From: Thalassia testudinum
Taxonomy: Eukaryota > Streptophyta > Magnoliopsida > Alismatales > Hydrocharitaceae
NCBI GenBank assembly: GCA_037157565.1
Contig: JAZHRO010000002.1
Location: 34,864,501-34,928,500 of the forward strand
DNA: 64,000 bases
Direction: 5' to 3'
Shown: in pieces, positions 45,804-58,437 of the stretch
Numbering within the stretch: position 1 is the stretch's first letter
How the letters are laid out: each line of letters begins with the position of its first letter
Made by a program: the position numbers and the translations under genes
Notes under the pieces: model-generated
Databases searched by the model: none
The model's input: the letters and a program-made list of their open reading frames with translations, nothing else
Told to the model about the DNA's origin: nothing

Positions 45804-47735
45804 AAAGGGCCCCTCCTCCTCCCTGGACATCCTCCAAAGGCAAACCCTAGATGGGCGTGCCTTCTCCTTCCTAGAGTGGATGTCTCCCACTCCAAGAACT
45901 CCTCCTTAAGGTGGTGTGGACCACCTTTGATTCTTCCTCCAAGGGTGGTAGTGTACCACCCTCAAATCCTCCTCTTCCTAGCGTAGGCATGTACCCTAGG
46001 TTGTCCTCCAATGCCTAGCTTCCTCCCTTGGCTGGCATGGGCACGAGAGAGAAGAGAAGAGGGGAAGGCTCCAAGGGGACAGAGTATCCCCTTAATCTTC
46101 TTCTTCTTCTCTTGACCTTCTATGTAGCTGGAAATATGGGTAGAAAAAATGTAGCCAAGGTTGAGTCTTAATGGTGGTGGTAGGGGGTTAGAGGTAGCTA
46201 ATGGATGGAGGGTTAGGATGGCTTGTTGGAGGTATTTAAGGGATCCTAGGGTTGATAATGGTTGGCACCAAAATGGGGGGGTGTTAGGTATTTGGCGCCA
46301 GCCCTAAGAGAGGACTAGGGTTAGGTTTTATGGTGGTAAAGTTAGGTGGTGTGTAGGTTATGTGTAGGGTTAGGATGGTGTTTTTGGGTGGTGGTTATGG
46401 GATGAAGGGTAGATATAGGGTGGCACCAAAGGGGAAGGTTGCTTAAGGTGGTAGTTATGGTGGAGTTAAGGGAGTTGGCGCCACTTTAGGTGGGTTAAGG
46501 GGGAGGTTTAGGTGGCGTCATTACATGGAGGGTTAGGATAGGTTGGGGGGTAATATGTAGGGTGTAGATGGGAGGAGGTGTTGGCCCCAAATGAAGGGGT
46601 GTAGAGGGTGATTTTTGGCGCCAACTAGGGTAGGTTTTAGGGTAGTTATGGGGGGTTAGGTTTGGTGCCAATGGAGGGCTTCTAGAAGGGGTTAGGTGTA
46701 GGGTTTAGATGGCCTTGGTTGATGAGGTGTAGGGCTAGGAACTAGGCACATGTTGGTACCAAAATGAAGGGATGCCTAGGGCATTTTTGGTGCCAACATG
46801 AGGGGGTGTGAGTGGTGGTGGTTGGTGTGGGTTGGCGCCAAGGATAGGTTGGCTTAGGGTTTAGTTAGGGTTAAGGGTTGAAGAGTGGATGGCCATGGAG
46901 TTTTTGGTGGAGCTAAGGGCTTAGCTAAGCTAGTAGAGTGGAGGTGGAGGAGCTAGGGTTTCATGAATGAGGAGCTGGGAGAGAAGACTCTGGAGCTAAT
47001 GGAAGCTATGTTGGAGCTAGGTTTGCTGAGGCAGCTTCAAGGGGAGCTCAACTACTTAGTTCTTATGCAAGTAGCCAAGCCTGGGTAGTTGAGCTCAGTT
47101 GAGCTGACTTCAACCTGGCTGGAGCTAGGTTGAGCTGGAACTGCCTCTGATGAGAACTCTAGAGCTAGCTAAGCTACTAGTTGACAAGTAGTAGCTCAGC
47201 TATCTTGAAGTCCAGCTACCATGAGTTGGGTGGAGCTCGAATGAGCTGGGGCTGAGCTGAGGTGAACTCCAGTCAACTCAACTGAGCTAGCTAGAGCTCC
47301 CTATGAACTCATGGGAGCTGAGATGAGCTAGACTCAGTTAAGTTGAGCTGGATCTGAGCTGACCTGAGCTAGGGTGAGCTAAGATGAGCTCTCTTGAGCT
47401 ACCATTCAGCTAAGGTGAGCTGAATGGAGTTGAATGGAGCTAACCCTAGTCCAAGGGAGCCGGTATCCAGCCATGATGAGCTGGAATTAGTTGAGTCCTA
47501 GCCTGATTGAGCTTCCTCTTCATCAGTTTCCTTCCCGAGTGTTAGGGTTTTGGGGGTCTAACTCTCTGCTTATCCCTAACACTCCAAGAAACACATCAAA
47601 AATAAAATAACAAATGCAATGCATGCCTAACCGAATTTATGCCTAAATGCAACCCAAAAACTCATTTGCGAATCAAAATGCTAAGAGCTAGGTTTATTTT
47701 AATGCATAAGAATGATGATAAACTGGCGTTTATCA
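45804..47735 (-). mobile_element. LTR C2, truncated
   Basis: Matches LTR C1 from its start (TGATAAACGCC, minus strand from 47735) to a point equal to about 14020 in C1. The last ~580 bp of the LTR are missing where LTR A6 begins. It has the AGCT-rich domain at 46905-47515 and four intact TTGGCGCCA palindromes between 46291 and 46841. There is no polypurine tract at 47736; instead a chromovirus-like gag begins there. Confidence 0.8.
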
Positions 47736-48929
47736 CCGCCAAATCGACCTCCAGTACTTGGTGCTGGGAGCATCTGGTGTGCTCCAACCTTAGATGGGTA
47801 GTCCCTCCTCATGTGGCCCGGTTGGCCACACTGGTAGCAGAGAGGGACACAACCCCCTCCCTCCATCTGTCCCTACTGGTAACTGGGCGGGGGTCTAGTA
47901 TAGTCAACTGGCCCTGGTCTGGGGCCCTCAAAGGCCACTAATGGCCCCACAAAGCGAGACGACCCCCTCGCAGGCACCATATGCCTCCTCTCCTGGCAAC
48001 TCTGTGAGTACTCCAGCTGGTAGGGCCTCTTCCATCCTCTGTCAGTGTCTTGCACGACCAGGTTGGTCTCCTCGTAGGTCATGGCCACCTCAACCACGTG
48101 AGAGAAGGTAGGTAACTTCAGGGGCTTCACATAACCCATATAGCAGGCCGGAGACCCTCAATGAACCTCCACAAGCTCTCCTCCACTATAGACGCAACCA
48201 TCAAGGTGAAGCGTGACAACTCCAAGAAACATGTATAGTACACGCTAACCGTCATCGCCCCCTAGCGGAGAGTGTGGAACTCCCGCCTCCTCTGGTCCTA
48301 CTAGGTCTATGGGAAGTACTACTCGCAGAAGAGTGCCACGAAATGGTCCCACGTCGACTCTCCCCCCTCTTGGCCCCTGACTGCCCTCCACCACCTGCGG
48401 GCTGCACTCTCTAGCTGGTACGTGGAAAAGGCCATGTGGCACTCTAAAAGAGGGTGGAGTGTGTCAAAGATCTTCTCCATCTACTCCAACCAGTCCTCTT
48501 CCTCAGACGGCCTCTCCTCCCCCTTAAAAGAGGGGGCCTTCAGCTTCCGGAACTGGGTGAAAAGCTCGTGATGGAGCCCTAATAGGGGGACGGGTGCACC
48601 ACCGGAAGGGACAACTCATGCTCAGTAGTGTCTGAGGGTGGTGGGGGTGGTGGAGGATCACCCCCTCCCCCTCCAGCTTGTCCAGCATTGTGGCGGCTCA
48701 ACTGTCTCACCGAGGACTCCCCATCTATGTCCTCAGGGGGAGGTGGTTGAGGAGGAGGCTACTGAATCTCCTCCCGCACTATATCCCGGATCAACTGGGT
48801 GAGCTCTTGGGCCTGGATGCCCTAGAGGAGGAGTGGATCAACCTCTACCTCAAGTCCGGCACGTCTGCCCCCATGACCACGCCCATGGCCATGTTCGCGA
48901 CCCGCCACAAGAGCTCCTCGATGGGGCAT
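47736..48929 (-). pseudogene. Chromovirus-like gag (element E), N-terminal part to zinc knuckle
   Basis: The minus-strand gag starts at ATG 48929-48927 with MPHRGALVAGREHGHGRGHG, an Arg/Gly-rich head common in chromovirus (Tekay/Del-like) gags. A retrotrans_gag region follows: WWRAVRGQEGGESTWDHFV (about 48395-48340) and LFCEQYFP. Near 47850-47810 is the zinc knuckle CYQCGQPGHMRRDYP, where the last Cys of CX2CX4HX4C is Tyr. Several stops (for example near 48770 and 48300) break the frame. The sequence is cut at 47735 by LTR C2, so PR and pol are absent. Confidence 0.8.
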
Positions 48930-49101
48930 CTCCTACAAGGAGATGGAAGAAAAGGAATAGGGATTGTCAATGATACCAGGTTATAGAAAGAAATAGGACT
49001 CGGAAGAAAAAATCAAGATAACACATTGTGATGGCTATCCTAGCTACATGCACATGAGTGGTTACTTCCAAGCCATTTTGTTTATTTCTCGGGACGACTT
49101 T

Positions 49102-49113
49102 GCTTTGATACCA
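49102..49113 (-). other. Primer binding site, initiator tRNA-Met type (element E)
   Basis: On the minus strand TGGTATCAAAGC lies three bases after the LTR end. The usual plant initiator tRNA-Met primer site is TGGTATCAGAGC, so one base differs. It fixes the LTR boundary and the orientation of element E. Confidence 0.9.
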
Positions 49114-50055
49114 TCTTGTTATAACCCAAACCCAACCCCTCGTGGAACCCGGGAACGGCTCGCCTCAACTAACCCCAAGACCCAGTCATCCAACGAGAAA
49201 CAAACCAAATGAAAGGATAAATATTTCCACAACCACACATGCAATGTAACTAAACAAATAAGAGAAAGGCAGCAACGAAAAGTAGAACAGAGTTCAAAAA
49301 GAACCACACTCTACAGGCAGAAAAATAAAGTTTGCTAGCTAGCCATCACCACATAAGTAGAAAGGACATAAACACCAATTGGTTCCAATATATTAAAAGT
49401 ACTCACTATAGTAAACAGGGCCTCTGAAATAAAAACTGAAAAAGGACTGGACTACTACTGGGCTAGGCTAGGCCCAACACCTTCTGCAACTAGTGGTGCT
49501 GGCTGCTCAACTCCTTAACTTGAACAAATATACATATATGTTTTGTCAGCTAATGATGAGTAGAGTGGCACACACGACATTTATTGCATAGAAAGAAAGC
49601 AATAACCCATTCATGCATCTTACAGTTACTTGTTGTCATCTAATTTCCTACATATTATGTGTTTAGTTTTTCGTGTATTCTAGTAAAGGTTCACATCATC
49701 ATTTAATCCACATGTTCCATAAGGGAACGATCTTGATGCAGTTTTCTCGCGATGTAGGATGCACACATGGCACTCTCTTGGCTAGGAGAGTACCCGCGGT
49801 AGTCCTACACCCGATCTACACCCTGGGGTCATGGTCGCAATGTAACGGTGACTATGGCACGGGCGATAAATGCACGCGTAGCTATCTCACATTGGCACAT
49901 AGTTAGTCCTTTTCGCTAGCGAGCACGCTCAGACATACAACACAGAACCGAACAGGGGCCACACCCCTCAACAATCTACGTACTCTCGCCTGACTATCCT
50001 GATTTGCCCAGTGGGCCTAACAAGAGTCGATGTAGGAAGGCCAATCCTAACCCCA

Positions 50056-52795
50056 TGTTTGGACCGCTGAATCGGTGTTTAAGAGTGTTGCGTTGTAGTA
50101 CAGTCGAAATAATGTTCAAAACAAATACAATTTTATTACTCGAATATATTACGAGGTCAAACATAGGGAGCAAATGGAATTCACACACTAATCTCAGTAA
50201 TAAATGCAAATTGAACACATAATACTACTCAAAATCTAATTAGGAATGTAGAGCATGAGTATATGAAGAGTTTTAGGCAAAATAAGAATTACTCAAATGT
50301 ACTTAAAGAAGAAAATATGAATTCAGACATCTGATTGCAAAACTCAGACATCTTAAATGATTTGTGCTACAGTACTTCTCCTTTTGTTCTTCTGATCTCT
50401 TTCTCTAATTTCCCTTTTCTTCTTCTTCTTCTTTTGCCTTTACGAGCCCTTTCTTCTTCTTTCTCTTCTTTCATTCCTTAACTTTCTTTGTTTTTGGCCT
50501 TCTCTTCTTTTGCCTGACCTTCTCTTCTTCTTCTTCAACTTCTTCCTTCTTCTCTTTCTCTGCAGTCTACCTTCTCTTCTTCTTCCTTCAGGCCTGCAGT
50601 GCCCTCTAAATTCGACTAAGTGTCAAAGGCAAACTCCTCAGAGCAAAACCCCCTACCCCTACATAGCTCTCCTCTCTCTTTCTCTCTTTCTATTTCAGCT
50701 TCGCTCTCCCAGAGCCTTAACCTATCAGGTAATTGAACCTAACGCAGACCCGGGTCCAGGCTCACCGGCGTGTGTGGTGAGCAAGAAGTGTAAGGTCAGG
50801 TCGAGTAATCAGGTCGGCCAGGTCAGTGGGTTATGTCGCGGACAAGTCTGGTGAGAGGGGGGAGGAGGACCTTACCCTCAGTGTTGGAGGTGAAGAGCTT
50901 ACAACACTTTTTCCCTTTATGTGCACGAGGGCGACTTTCCACTTCCGAGGTGGGACTAAATGTCCCACCTTCCTTTGTGTGTTTGCCGCAGAGAGTGTTT
51001 GGCCAAATTGAAGGGGCTGCAGCTGCTAGAGTCTTCGCATGAGAGCTTGGACGCATGTGCGCCTTAAGTCCACACAGCCTGGGGGTCTCACCTGGAGTAG
51101 CGCAAGGCCTGGGATTGCTTGAAGCTTGCTTCAAGCTCAGCAACAATGGCGAACCATGGCCGGATACCTGAAATCAAGAACAAGGGCCTTATGGCTGTAT
51201 TAGAACGTTCAACATGGTCACCGTGGCACGACGAATGTAATGGTGGCCGTGGCGTGGAGCGGAGGTGGCTGTGGTGGCCTGACGGTGAAGGGAATGGACG
51301 GTGAAGGTGGGTCTATTCGAGGAGTTTAGGTGGTCGATGGAGTGATTGGATTGAGGGAAAATGATCAGTAAGGTGTGGCAGAGGTTGTAGGGTGGTCGGT
51401 GAGGTGGATGGAGGTGTGAAGCGACGGCAGCACCTCACCGGAGGAGTTGCCGGAGGTGGAGAAGGTGTTGGTGGTCAATGGTGTCGGTGGATGATTTAAG
51501 GAAATAGAGAGAGGGAAAGAAAGTGAGAGAGAGAGAGAGAGTCTAAAAACCTACTTCTAAGGGATGAAAGGGGACGGAATCCTACGCCGGTATGGTTGCC
51601 GAACGTGGGGAAGACGAAGACCTCCGTAGATGAGGCGGCGGCGAAGACAGGGTAGAGGTGACGTCGGCCAGTGTTGCACGACGTGGAGGACTATGGTGAA
51701 GATAACTCGACCACTGGTATTGTGGTTGGGCGATGAGAGAGTGAGGAAAAGGCCGCTGGAGCTTGCGGAGATTGTGGCAGGCGAGGGAGAGAGGAATGGA
51801 GGGGGAACCAGCCCAATTTCAAGCTAAGGAGTTCGATTTTGATCAAGGGCTTCTTAAATAGGTCTCTAGAGAGGGATTTGTGCCTGGAAGCCAAGCTTTT
51901 AAGCAAAGCAAACTTGCCGGAGATGGAAGTTCTCAAGAGACCCACATCTCTCATGCTTTCGCATGAGAGATTGGGGAAGAATTAAGGCATCAAACCGAGT
52001 TCATATTGGAGGGATTTTCTCAGAGAATCTCCCTTCCAATTTTAGAGGGGATTCTCTAAGCAATCAGGGAGAACTCTCCTTTCAAAGCTCATCGGAGTAG
52101 GATTCCTCTGCTATAATGGCAGAGAGACCTATTTGTGAAGATGATGAGAATGTTAGGGGTTGATTGTGAGGGTTTTTGAAAGTTAGGTGTAGAAATATAA
52201 TCAGACTGGACCTTTTTGCAAAGTATGTCAAGATGAGTTCTCCTTAGGTCCAAATTTTGGTACAAACCTAATTTAGACCTAAGAAATCCAATGGTGAAGT
52301 TGGATTTTGGGTTTGACCACGTTTGACTGGGTCATTTATGCAAAAACCTAATTTAGGGCAAATATCTGTCTGAGACCTCATCTAGGTCAAGATGCATTCC
52401 AATGGCCAAATTGAAGGTACTAAACCCTAGAGGATATTTTTCTATGATTTTTAGATGATTTAGGTGAGTTTTATCCTACCCAGAACCTTGGTTAATCAAG
52501 TGGGTCAGTTTTAGTGTTTCAAGAAGTCATTTGATTCACAAGATACACATAAACCCTTTCCTGTCAAAGCCAACCCACTTGTTATCTTATTAAGACCATT
52601 CGACCTTTGTTTAGCCCTTGAGAAAACCCGTGGTTATACTGCATTGGTAAAATTACATTTTTACCCCTTGTTTCTTATTTTCCTCTCAGAATGATTATGC
52701 AATGAATTATGACCTTCAGTAGGTTATGTAGGAGCATTTATTCTCTTCATTAGGTCAAAATGAGCTAATTAGGGCTCATAATGGTGTTCCCATCA
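50056..52795 (-). mobile_element. Solo LTR A7 inside the LTR of element E
   Basis: Family-A LTR of 2740 bp: on the minus strand start TGATGGGAACACCATTA at 52795 and end CGGTCCAAACA at 50056. The flanks are CCCCA (50051-50055) and CCCCG (52796-52800), a probable target duplication with one later change. No primer site or polypurine tract is attached. The TATA box is decayed (CTTAAATA at 51853-51860), and the snRNA-type pair is at 50915-50956. Confidence 0.85.
50915..50956 (-). promoter_or_regulatory. snRNA-type promoter pair in LTR A7
   Basis: On the minus strand GTCCCACCTCG (50956-50946) has one mismatch to the USE consensus, then after 25 bp ATAAAG (50920-50915). The next TTTT is in GGGGTTTTGC at about 50645-50654, about 260 bp away. 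Confidence 0.5.
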
Positions 52796-53173
52796 CCCCG
52801 AGTCCCAACCCAAGGGGCAGCTAGCTCTCTCCCTACACTAAAGCGATAGTAACTCTCCTCGGTACCACGTACACGAGGGTCAGCTCACTTTCCATACCCA
52901 AGTCCGACTAGCCAACCAACATGCCCATAGGCAACGAGTCCCATCATACATCGAATACAGATATTACTGTACTATGATTCCTTTCCTAGTTCCCATAAAG
53001 GTTCATTCTTAGTACTCGGCTTATTTCATTACATGGCATATATCCATCTCACAATCTAGTTTCTTATTTGTATAACAGACAGCTCGTAAATTAATAGGCT
53101 AGGCAGTTACCATAATCATTTTCCAATTTCTCATAGTAGAGAATTTAACCACATGTATTCTCAATTTATAACA

Positions 53174-53221
53174 AGTAGGGTTTGATGGAGAGAATTTCGC
53201 TTGATTAAGAAGATAATAGAA
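53174..53221. other. 48-bp spacer between LTRs E and D
   Basis: Short sequence between two LTR ends. It shows no LTR or coding feature and may be remaining target DNA. Confidence 0.4.
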
Positions 53222-54819
53222 TGATATGCCATTGTAATTTATGTGGTGGAAATCTCTCAATCAAAAATTAAAATAGATATCAATTTAAACCACAAAAAGG
53301 ATGTTGTATCCACAGGGAGGAATAGATCTAATAAATTCACAAGTAGAGAGTTATAATGTTCGTAGACACCTTCGCAAAATCAATTCAATGAATATGCTAC
53401 TTTAAATGGAACTTGCAATTTCATGAGAAGTTATGGACTATTTATATAAATTTTACATCAGAAATCAAGCTCCCAAAAGTATGTATATGATGCATGTGTA
53501 GTGGCATATCATGTAAGTTTGAATTGCATGCAAATATGAATTAAATTTCAATGTTAAATGATGCACATAACATAAGTTAAGCAAATTCACGAAATTGTAA
53601 GTGCACCCATGCAATTTCACCTGAATAAAATAATCCAAATATTAAAGTGACAATGGAAAGAAATGTAAATTTTAATTCCTTCAAAAACAGAGGAAACTTC
53701 CTCTCTCTTCGTTAAGGTGTGGCGACCGGCCATTTGCTCGGAAGGAGGAGTTCCACCGGAGGAGAGGATCTCGTAGACGATGACGGTGAGGCAGGAGATG
53801 GCCGGTGGCGGCCGGCCGGATAGCAAGTGGTGGCAAAGAGGAGCGGCAGGGACTGTAGCCACCTCGGGCGGTTGCTACGCGCGGAGGTGTTGCGCGCGCA
53901 CAAGGGCACGATTGCACACGAGCACTGCTGCGTGCGGGCACGGCTACGTATGGGCACTATTGCGCCCGAGCGTGGCCGGTGAGGGTTAGCTATGCATGGA
54001 GGTACTGTGGTGGGTTCTTTTGGTTGTTTGCAGGCGGGTGAAGGAAGTAGAGGAAGAAGAAGACAGAGAGGCTGTGGCACGCAGGCATCTGCGTGTGGGT
54101 GTCTTGCATGCTTGGCGTGGCTGACGAGGGTTGCGCGCAGTCAGGAGATGCATGGAGAGGAGATTACACTACTGCGAGCGTGTGAGGGCGTGCGTGGCGT
54201 GAGTGTTGCTGACGGGGAAGGAGGAGCCGACGGTAGGCTGCTCTATTGCTACAGCACTTGGAGAGGCGCGCTGGCCTTGAGGGTGCGCTTGCATAGGTTG
54301 TGGTGAGAGGATGCACACGCACGCTAGGAGGGTGCGTGTGGTGGTGTTGCTGTGCGAGGAGCGGCTGCCTTGCGCGCGGTATAGCTGCAGTGAGAGGGGT
54401 AAGAGGGCCACAGTGCAGGCTCTCCTTCACGGTGTGCGCAGGGTCCACAGTGGTGCCGTTCCCCCTCCCCCCATCCAAGGAACTCTAGTAGGTCTTATCC
54501 CTCTCCAGATCCACAACCTCCGCCTCACCCTTCACAAGCGCAACGGCTGGATTTGAATGCCGACGGACGGAACGGCGGTGGGAGGTGGACAATTATGGCC
54601 ATGTCCCTCTTCAAATATTAATTATGTCTAGCCACCTATTACACTTTTATTTTCTGCATGCACATAACAAATAAGAATGTATGTATTAGAATACAAAGCA
54701 GATACAAAAATATTCATAAGCTAAGGTTAATTACTTCTTAGCTTAGGTCATTAAACTATAAGGAAATGTATTCCATATGTGCTTAAGACAAATAAATGTC
54801 TAATAAATTGGACTTATCA
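53222..54819 (-). mobile_element. LTR D, 3' LTR of a minus-strand element
   Basis: On the minus strand it starts TGATAAGTCCAATTTATTA at 54819, right after a polypurine-like tract AGGCTTGGGTGCA, and ends GGCATATCA at 53222. About 1.6 kb. The motif CCTCCCTGTGGATAC near its 3' end is the usual U5 end motif. The part at 53690-54560 is very GC-rich; the long overlapping frames there on both strands are low-complexity chance ORFs. Confidence 0.7.
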
Positions 54820-56499
54820 AATGCACCCAAGCCTAAGTTTTGCTAGTCCCGAGTAAAAGTGAAAATAATGGAAGTAATCAAGAGAATTCTTCTTTCCTTA
54901 TTCCACAAATTTAGACATCCAGACAAATGTGAAGTAATAATAATAGCCTAGGTAACGGATTTAAGTGAAAAGCCAACCTACATTTGAAGTTCACATTTAA
55001 CCTTTGATAAAATTCTATCAGGATAGGCAACTACTTCCCTTGGGGATAACGCAGAAGATAATCTATAGTTTGACCCCGACTTTTTCTTTTTGGCTTAGGT
55101 AGGAGAGACAGAGTCAAATGGATTTATACTTGGTGGTTCACACTCACCTGGTGCTACCTGTAGTCTAGTACTACAGACTCTAACTCTCCAAACTATCAAA
55201 TGAGTCAACCCAAAGAGAATCTAAACAACTATTCTCTCTTGATGTTCCGTTGTGCTCACTCTTTTCTTTGTTTTCTTTCCGAGATCACGAATCTTATCAG
55301 ATTTGGTAAATGTACTCACTGCTTGGTAACCTCACATGGCATTCACACTTCAACTAAAGTCCTAATAACTCCACAACTAAGAGTCCTCAGCTAGTTTACA
55401 GGCGATCGAAAATACTGAAAGGTAGGTATGGGTCATATTTAGTGGATTGCGATGGGTGTATTTGTTGCCTCAGAAACATCGTCACAAAGATAAAACTATA
55501 AACTTGGACTCTTTTCTTTTTCTTTTCTCTCTCTCTTTTCTTCTTTTTTTTCTTTTCTCTTCTATTTTTTTTTTTAAATATAATTGTTTCTTTTCTCTCT
55601 TTCTACTTTTTTTTTTATATAAATCAGCATAACATGACGCAGACTTTTATTTATGAGGCATTATTAGGGATGATGATGGTCAAGAGGATATTGTGTGGTT
55701 TATTTGGTGGAAGTGCCTACTCTTAGCACCTGGAAGGAATGAATAGGACAAGCGTATTTCTGACCTTTGACACTATTACCCTCCTTCAGTCAAGGACTCT
55801 ATGAAGGATAGTCATAACCATTCCCCATAGTTATAGCTTTATTAAACTCAATCTCTATGTATCTGCCTTATTTGGTGACTCTCAGGAATTCACACAATGC
55901 AAATAGGAACAGAGAGCAAAAGCTATGCCTAACTCTGAGGTATCATCATCTAATTGTCCAAAACATAAGAGTCCTTGCACTAGACTTAGCGCACCAGTAA
56001 TCTCTCTACTTTCTTCTCACAAATATGAGGTGGATTTACTAGAAGATAGTATGCCTGACTCCCTATTAACTGTCCAAGGGTACAGTAGACTAAAAATGCT
56101 TATTGGTTTTCTTCAAAGGTCCATTACCCAGTCTACATGCAAGTAAAGTAAATGTACTGGATTCTAAACTTAAGAAACAATTAAAGAAGGAAAATCTTTA
56201 ATGACACCTCCATGACAAAGATATTTTGCTAAGGACTAACCAATTCAGCTCAAGAAAATAAAAGATTTTTTTTTAATTATCCTAAATATATGCAAATATT
56301 TATAAATGCTATAAACATTCTCAGGTTATACCCCCTCATGCCTAAGATTGACAATGTCCTCATTGGAAAAATGCAAACATAGAAGAATATCACCTGAGGA
56401 GGAGAGTAGGAGGAGTTAAGGCTCCTCAAGCCAAAGTGCATCCAAAACCTAGCCATCTGAAAGAGTAATATAAGGTTTAAGTCGCTGACCATTTACCTT
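54820..56499 (-). other. 3' non-coding region of the D element
   Basis: Between integrase and LTR. It has the conserved block CCAATGAGGACATTGTC plus GGCATGAGGGGG (56329-56365, minus strand), about 700 bp (55690-56400) similar to 9335-10200, a T/C-rich tract at 55510-55620 and the polypurine tract at 54820-54835. No gene seen. Confidence 0.65.
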
Positions 56500-57683
56500 A
56501 AAGCTCGCACCAGGAGTACGATTTCGAATTTTTACAGCTCCATAAGGGAAAGTATTGATAACAACGTATGGCCCATCCCAGCAAGACTTGAGCTTTCCTA
56601 GAAATAATTTAAGTCTAGAATTGAAAAGCCAAACCCACTAGTTGGGCTCAAAAGTCTTTCTAATGATGTGCTTATCATGGAAGACTTTTGTACGTTGCTT
56701 GTAAGCTTGAGAAGTTTCATAGGCTTCATTACGAAGCTCCTCAAGCTCACCTAACTCTAACATACGTGCCTTTTCTGCTTTATCCAAATTCAACTTAACG
56801 TTTTTAATAGCCCAATAGGCTTTATGTTGGATTTCAACAGGAAGATGGCACACCTTTCTGTAGACAAGATGGAAAGGAGGCATGCCCAAGGGAGTCTTAT
56901 ATGTAGTTCTGTAGGCCCAAAGAGCATAATTTAGTTTTTTAGACCAATCCTTACGATCAGGCCTGACAGTTTTTTCTAAAATTCACTTAATCTCCCTATT
57001 AGACACTTCAACTTGTCCACTCGTTTGGGGATGGTAAGGTGTGGCTATCATGTGATTGACTCCCAAATTTTGGAGTAGTCTTGTGAAGTGTACGTTCTTG
57101 AAGTGAAGTCCTCCATCACTTATGATCGTCCTTGGGCACCCGTACCAAGAAATGATATTAGCCTTAACAAAGCCCAAGACCACGAAATGGTCATTAGTTC
57201 GCATGGGTATGGCTTCTATCCATTTCGATACATAGTCCACAGCTACAAGGATGTACTCATATCCGAAGGACACAGGAAAGGGACCTATGAAGTCGATGCC
57301 CCAAATATCAAAGATCTCAACAGGGAGGATCGGTTGCTAGGGCATCTCATCCCTTTTTCCAATGATTCCTGTCTGCTGGCAACGTAGACTTGCACCCACA
57401 TATGTATGTGCATCTCGAAATAATGTGGGCCACCAAAAGCCAGACTGAAGAACCTTATGGGCAGTCTTTTTCCCACTAAAATGTCCCCCACAATCAAGGT
57501 CATGGCAGAAACTCAGAACACTTCTTTGTTATTCATCAAGGACGCAACGGCAGAAAAGCTGACCAGGGCCTACTCTAAAAAGCTCGGGTTCCTCCTAGTG
57601 ATAAAATTTAGCGTTAGCAAGAAACCCGTCTCGCTTCTGCTTGTCCCAAGTACTGAGGGTAATGCTCGTAACCAGATAGTTCA
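56500..57683 (-). pseudogene. Integrase of the D element
   Basis: Minus strand. HHCC region near 57530-57380 (FCHDLDCGGHFSGKKTA with both His). The catalytic core at 57273-56983 has [14 protein letters not shown] (first Asp), IISDGGLHF (second Asp) and SNREIK (Glu). A stop follows at about 56981. The C-terminal part 56889-56638 ([19 protein letters not shown]) and the GKL/GPY region continue to about 56500 in another frame. It is interrupted by a few stops but is among the better kept integrases here. Confidence 0.88.
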
Positions 57684-58437
57684 CTATGTCAGCGAACCAA
57701 GGAGTTTGGCCTCCATGACCATCAAAGACTCATCAGGGAAAGTCTCTTGAATACCACTCACAGTGTTTGATGCCTCAATAGGGATCCTAGACAGATGATC
57801 TGCTACCACATTCTCAACTCCTTTCTTATCTTTAATATCCAGGTCAAACTCCTGAAGTAGCAAAATCCAACGAATTAGGCGAGGTTTGGTGTCCTTTTTA
57901 GCAAGAAGATGCTTTAAGGCAGAATGATCAGTGAACACAAAAACCTTGGATCCCAAAAGATAAGACTGAAACTTTTCCAAAGCAAATACTACAGCAAGAA
58001 GTTCCTTTTCAGTGACCATGTAGTTTTGCTGAGGATCCGTAAGGGTCTTGCTGGCATAATGCAACACATGAGGTTTGCCATCAACCCTTTGACCTAAGAC
58101 TGCTCCCACTGCAAAATCAGAAGCATCGCACATTAGCTCAAACGGGAGGGTCCAATCTAGTGCTTGGAGAATCGACACGGTAATAAAGGCTTTCTTTAAG
58201 ACTTGGAAAGCCTCGCCACATCTATCATCAAAATCGAAGGAGACATCCTTCGCTAACAAGTCGCAGAGTGGCTTAGAGATTTTACTGAAATCTCTAATGA
58301 AGTGCCTATAAAATCTAGCATGGCCAAGAAAAGATCTAACTTGACGAACATTGGCGAGAAATGGAAGCTTAGAGATGGAATCAATTTTTGCGATGTCCAC
58401 CTCTAATCCTCTCTCGGAAACTATATGCCTATTGAAA
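57684..58437 (-). pseudogene. RT end and RNase H of the D element
   Basis: The minus-strand 238-codon frame holds the end of RT ([18 protein letters not shown]) and a complete-looking RNase [44 protein letters not shown] and [11 protein letters not shown] carry the four acidic positions. Upstream the match continues as [11 protein letters not shown] up to 58438, where LTR B4 begins. The B element is therefore inserted inside this RT, and the rest of RT must lie beyond the right end of the window. The reading frame here is open. Confidence 0.9.

Larger units (their letters stand above)
49117..53173 (-). mobile_element. 5' LTR of element E, split by LTR A7
   Basis: On the minus strand the LTR starts TGTTATAAATTG at 53173 and ends GGGTTATAACA at 49117, so the ends form an inverted repeat (TGTTATAA...TTATAACA). 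LTR A7 occupies 50056-52795; without it the LTR is about 1.3 kb. The primer site and gag follow on the same strand. The internal frames are short and not genes. Confidence 0.8.

Noticed and set aside
53712..54411. Overlapping long frames on both strands in GC-rich DNA
   Set aside because: They lie inside LTR D, overlap on both strands, show low-complexity Cys/Arg/Ala-rich products and match no family I recognise.
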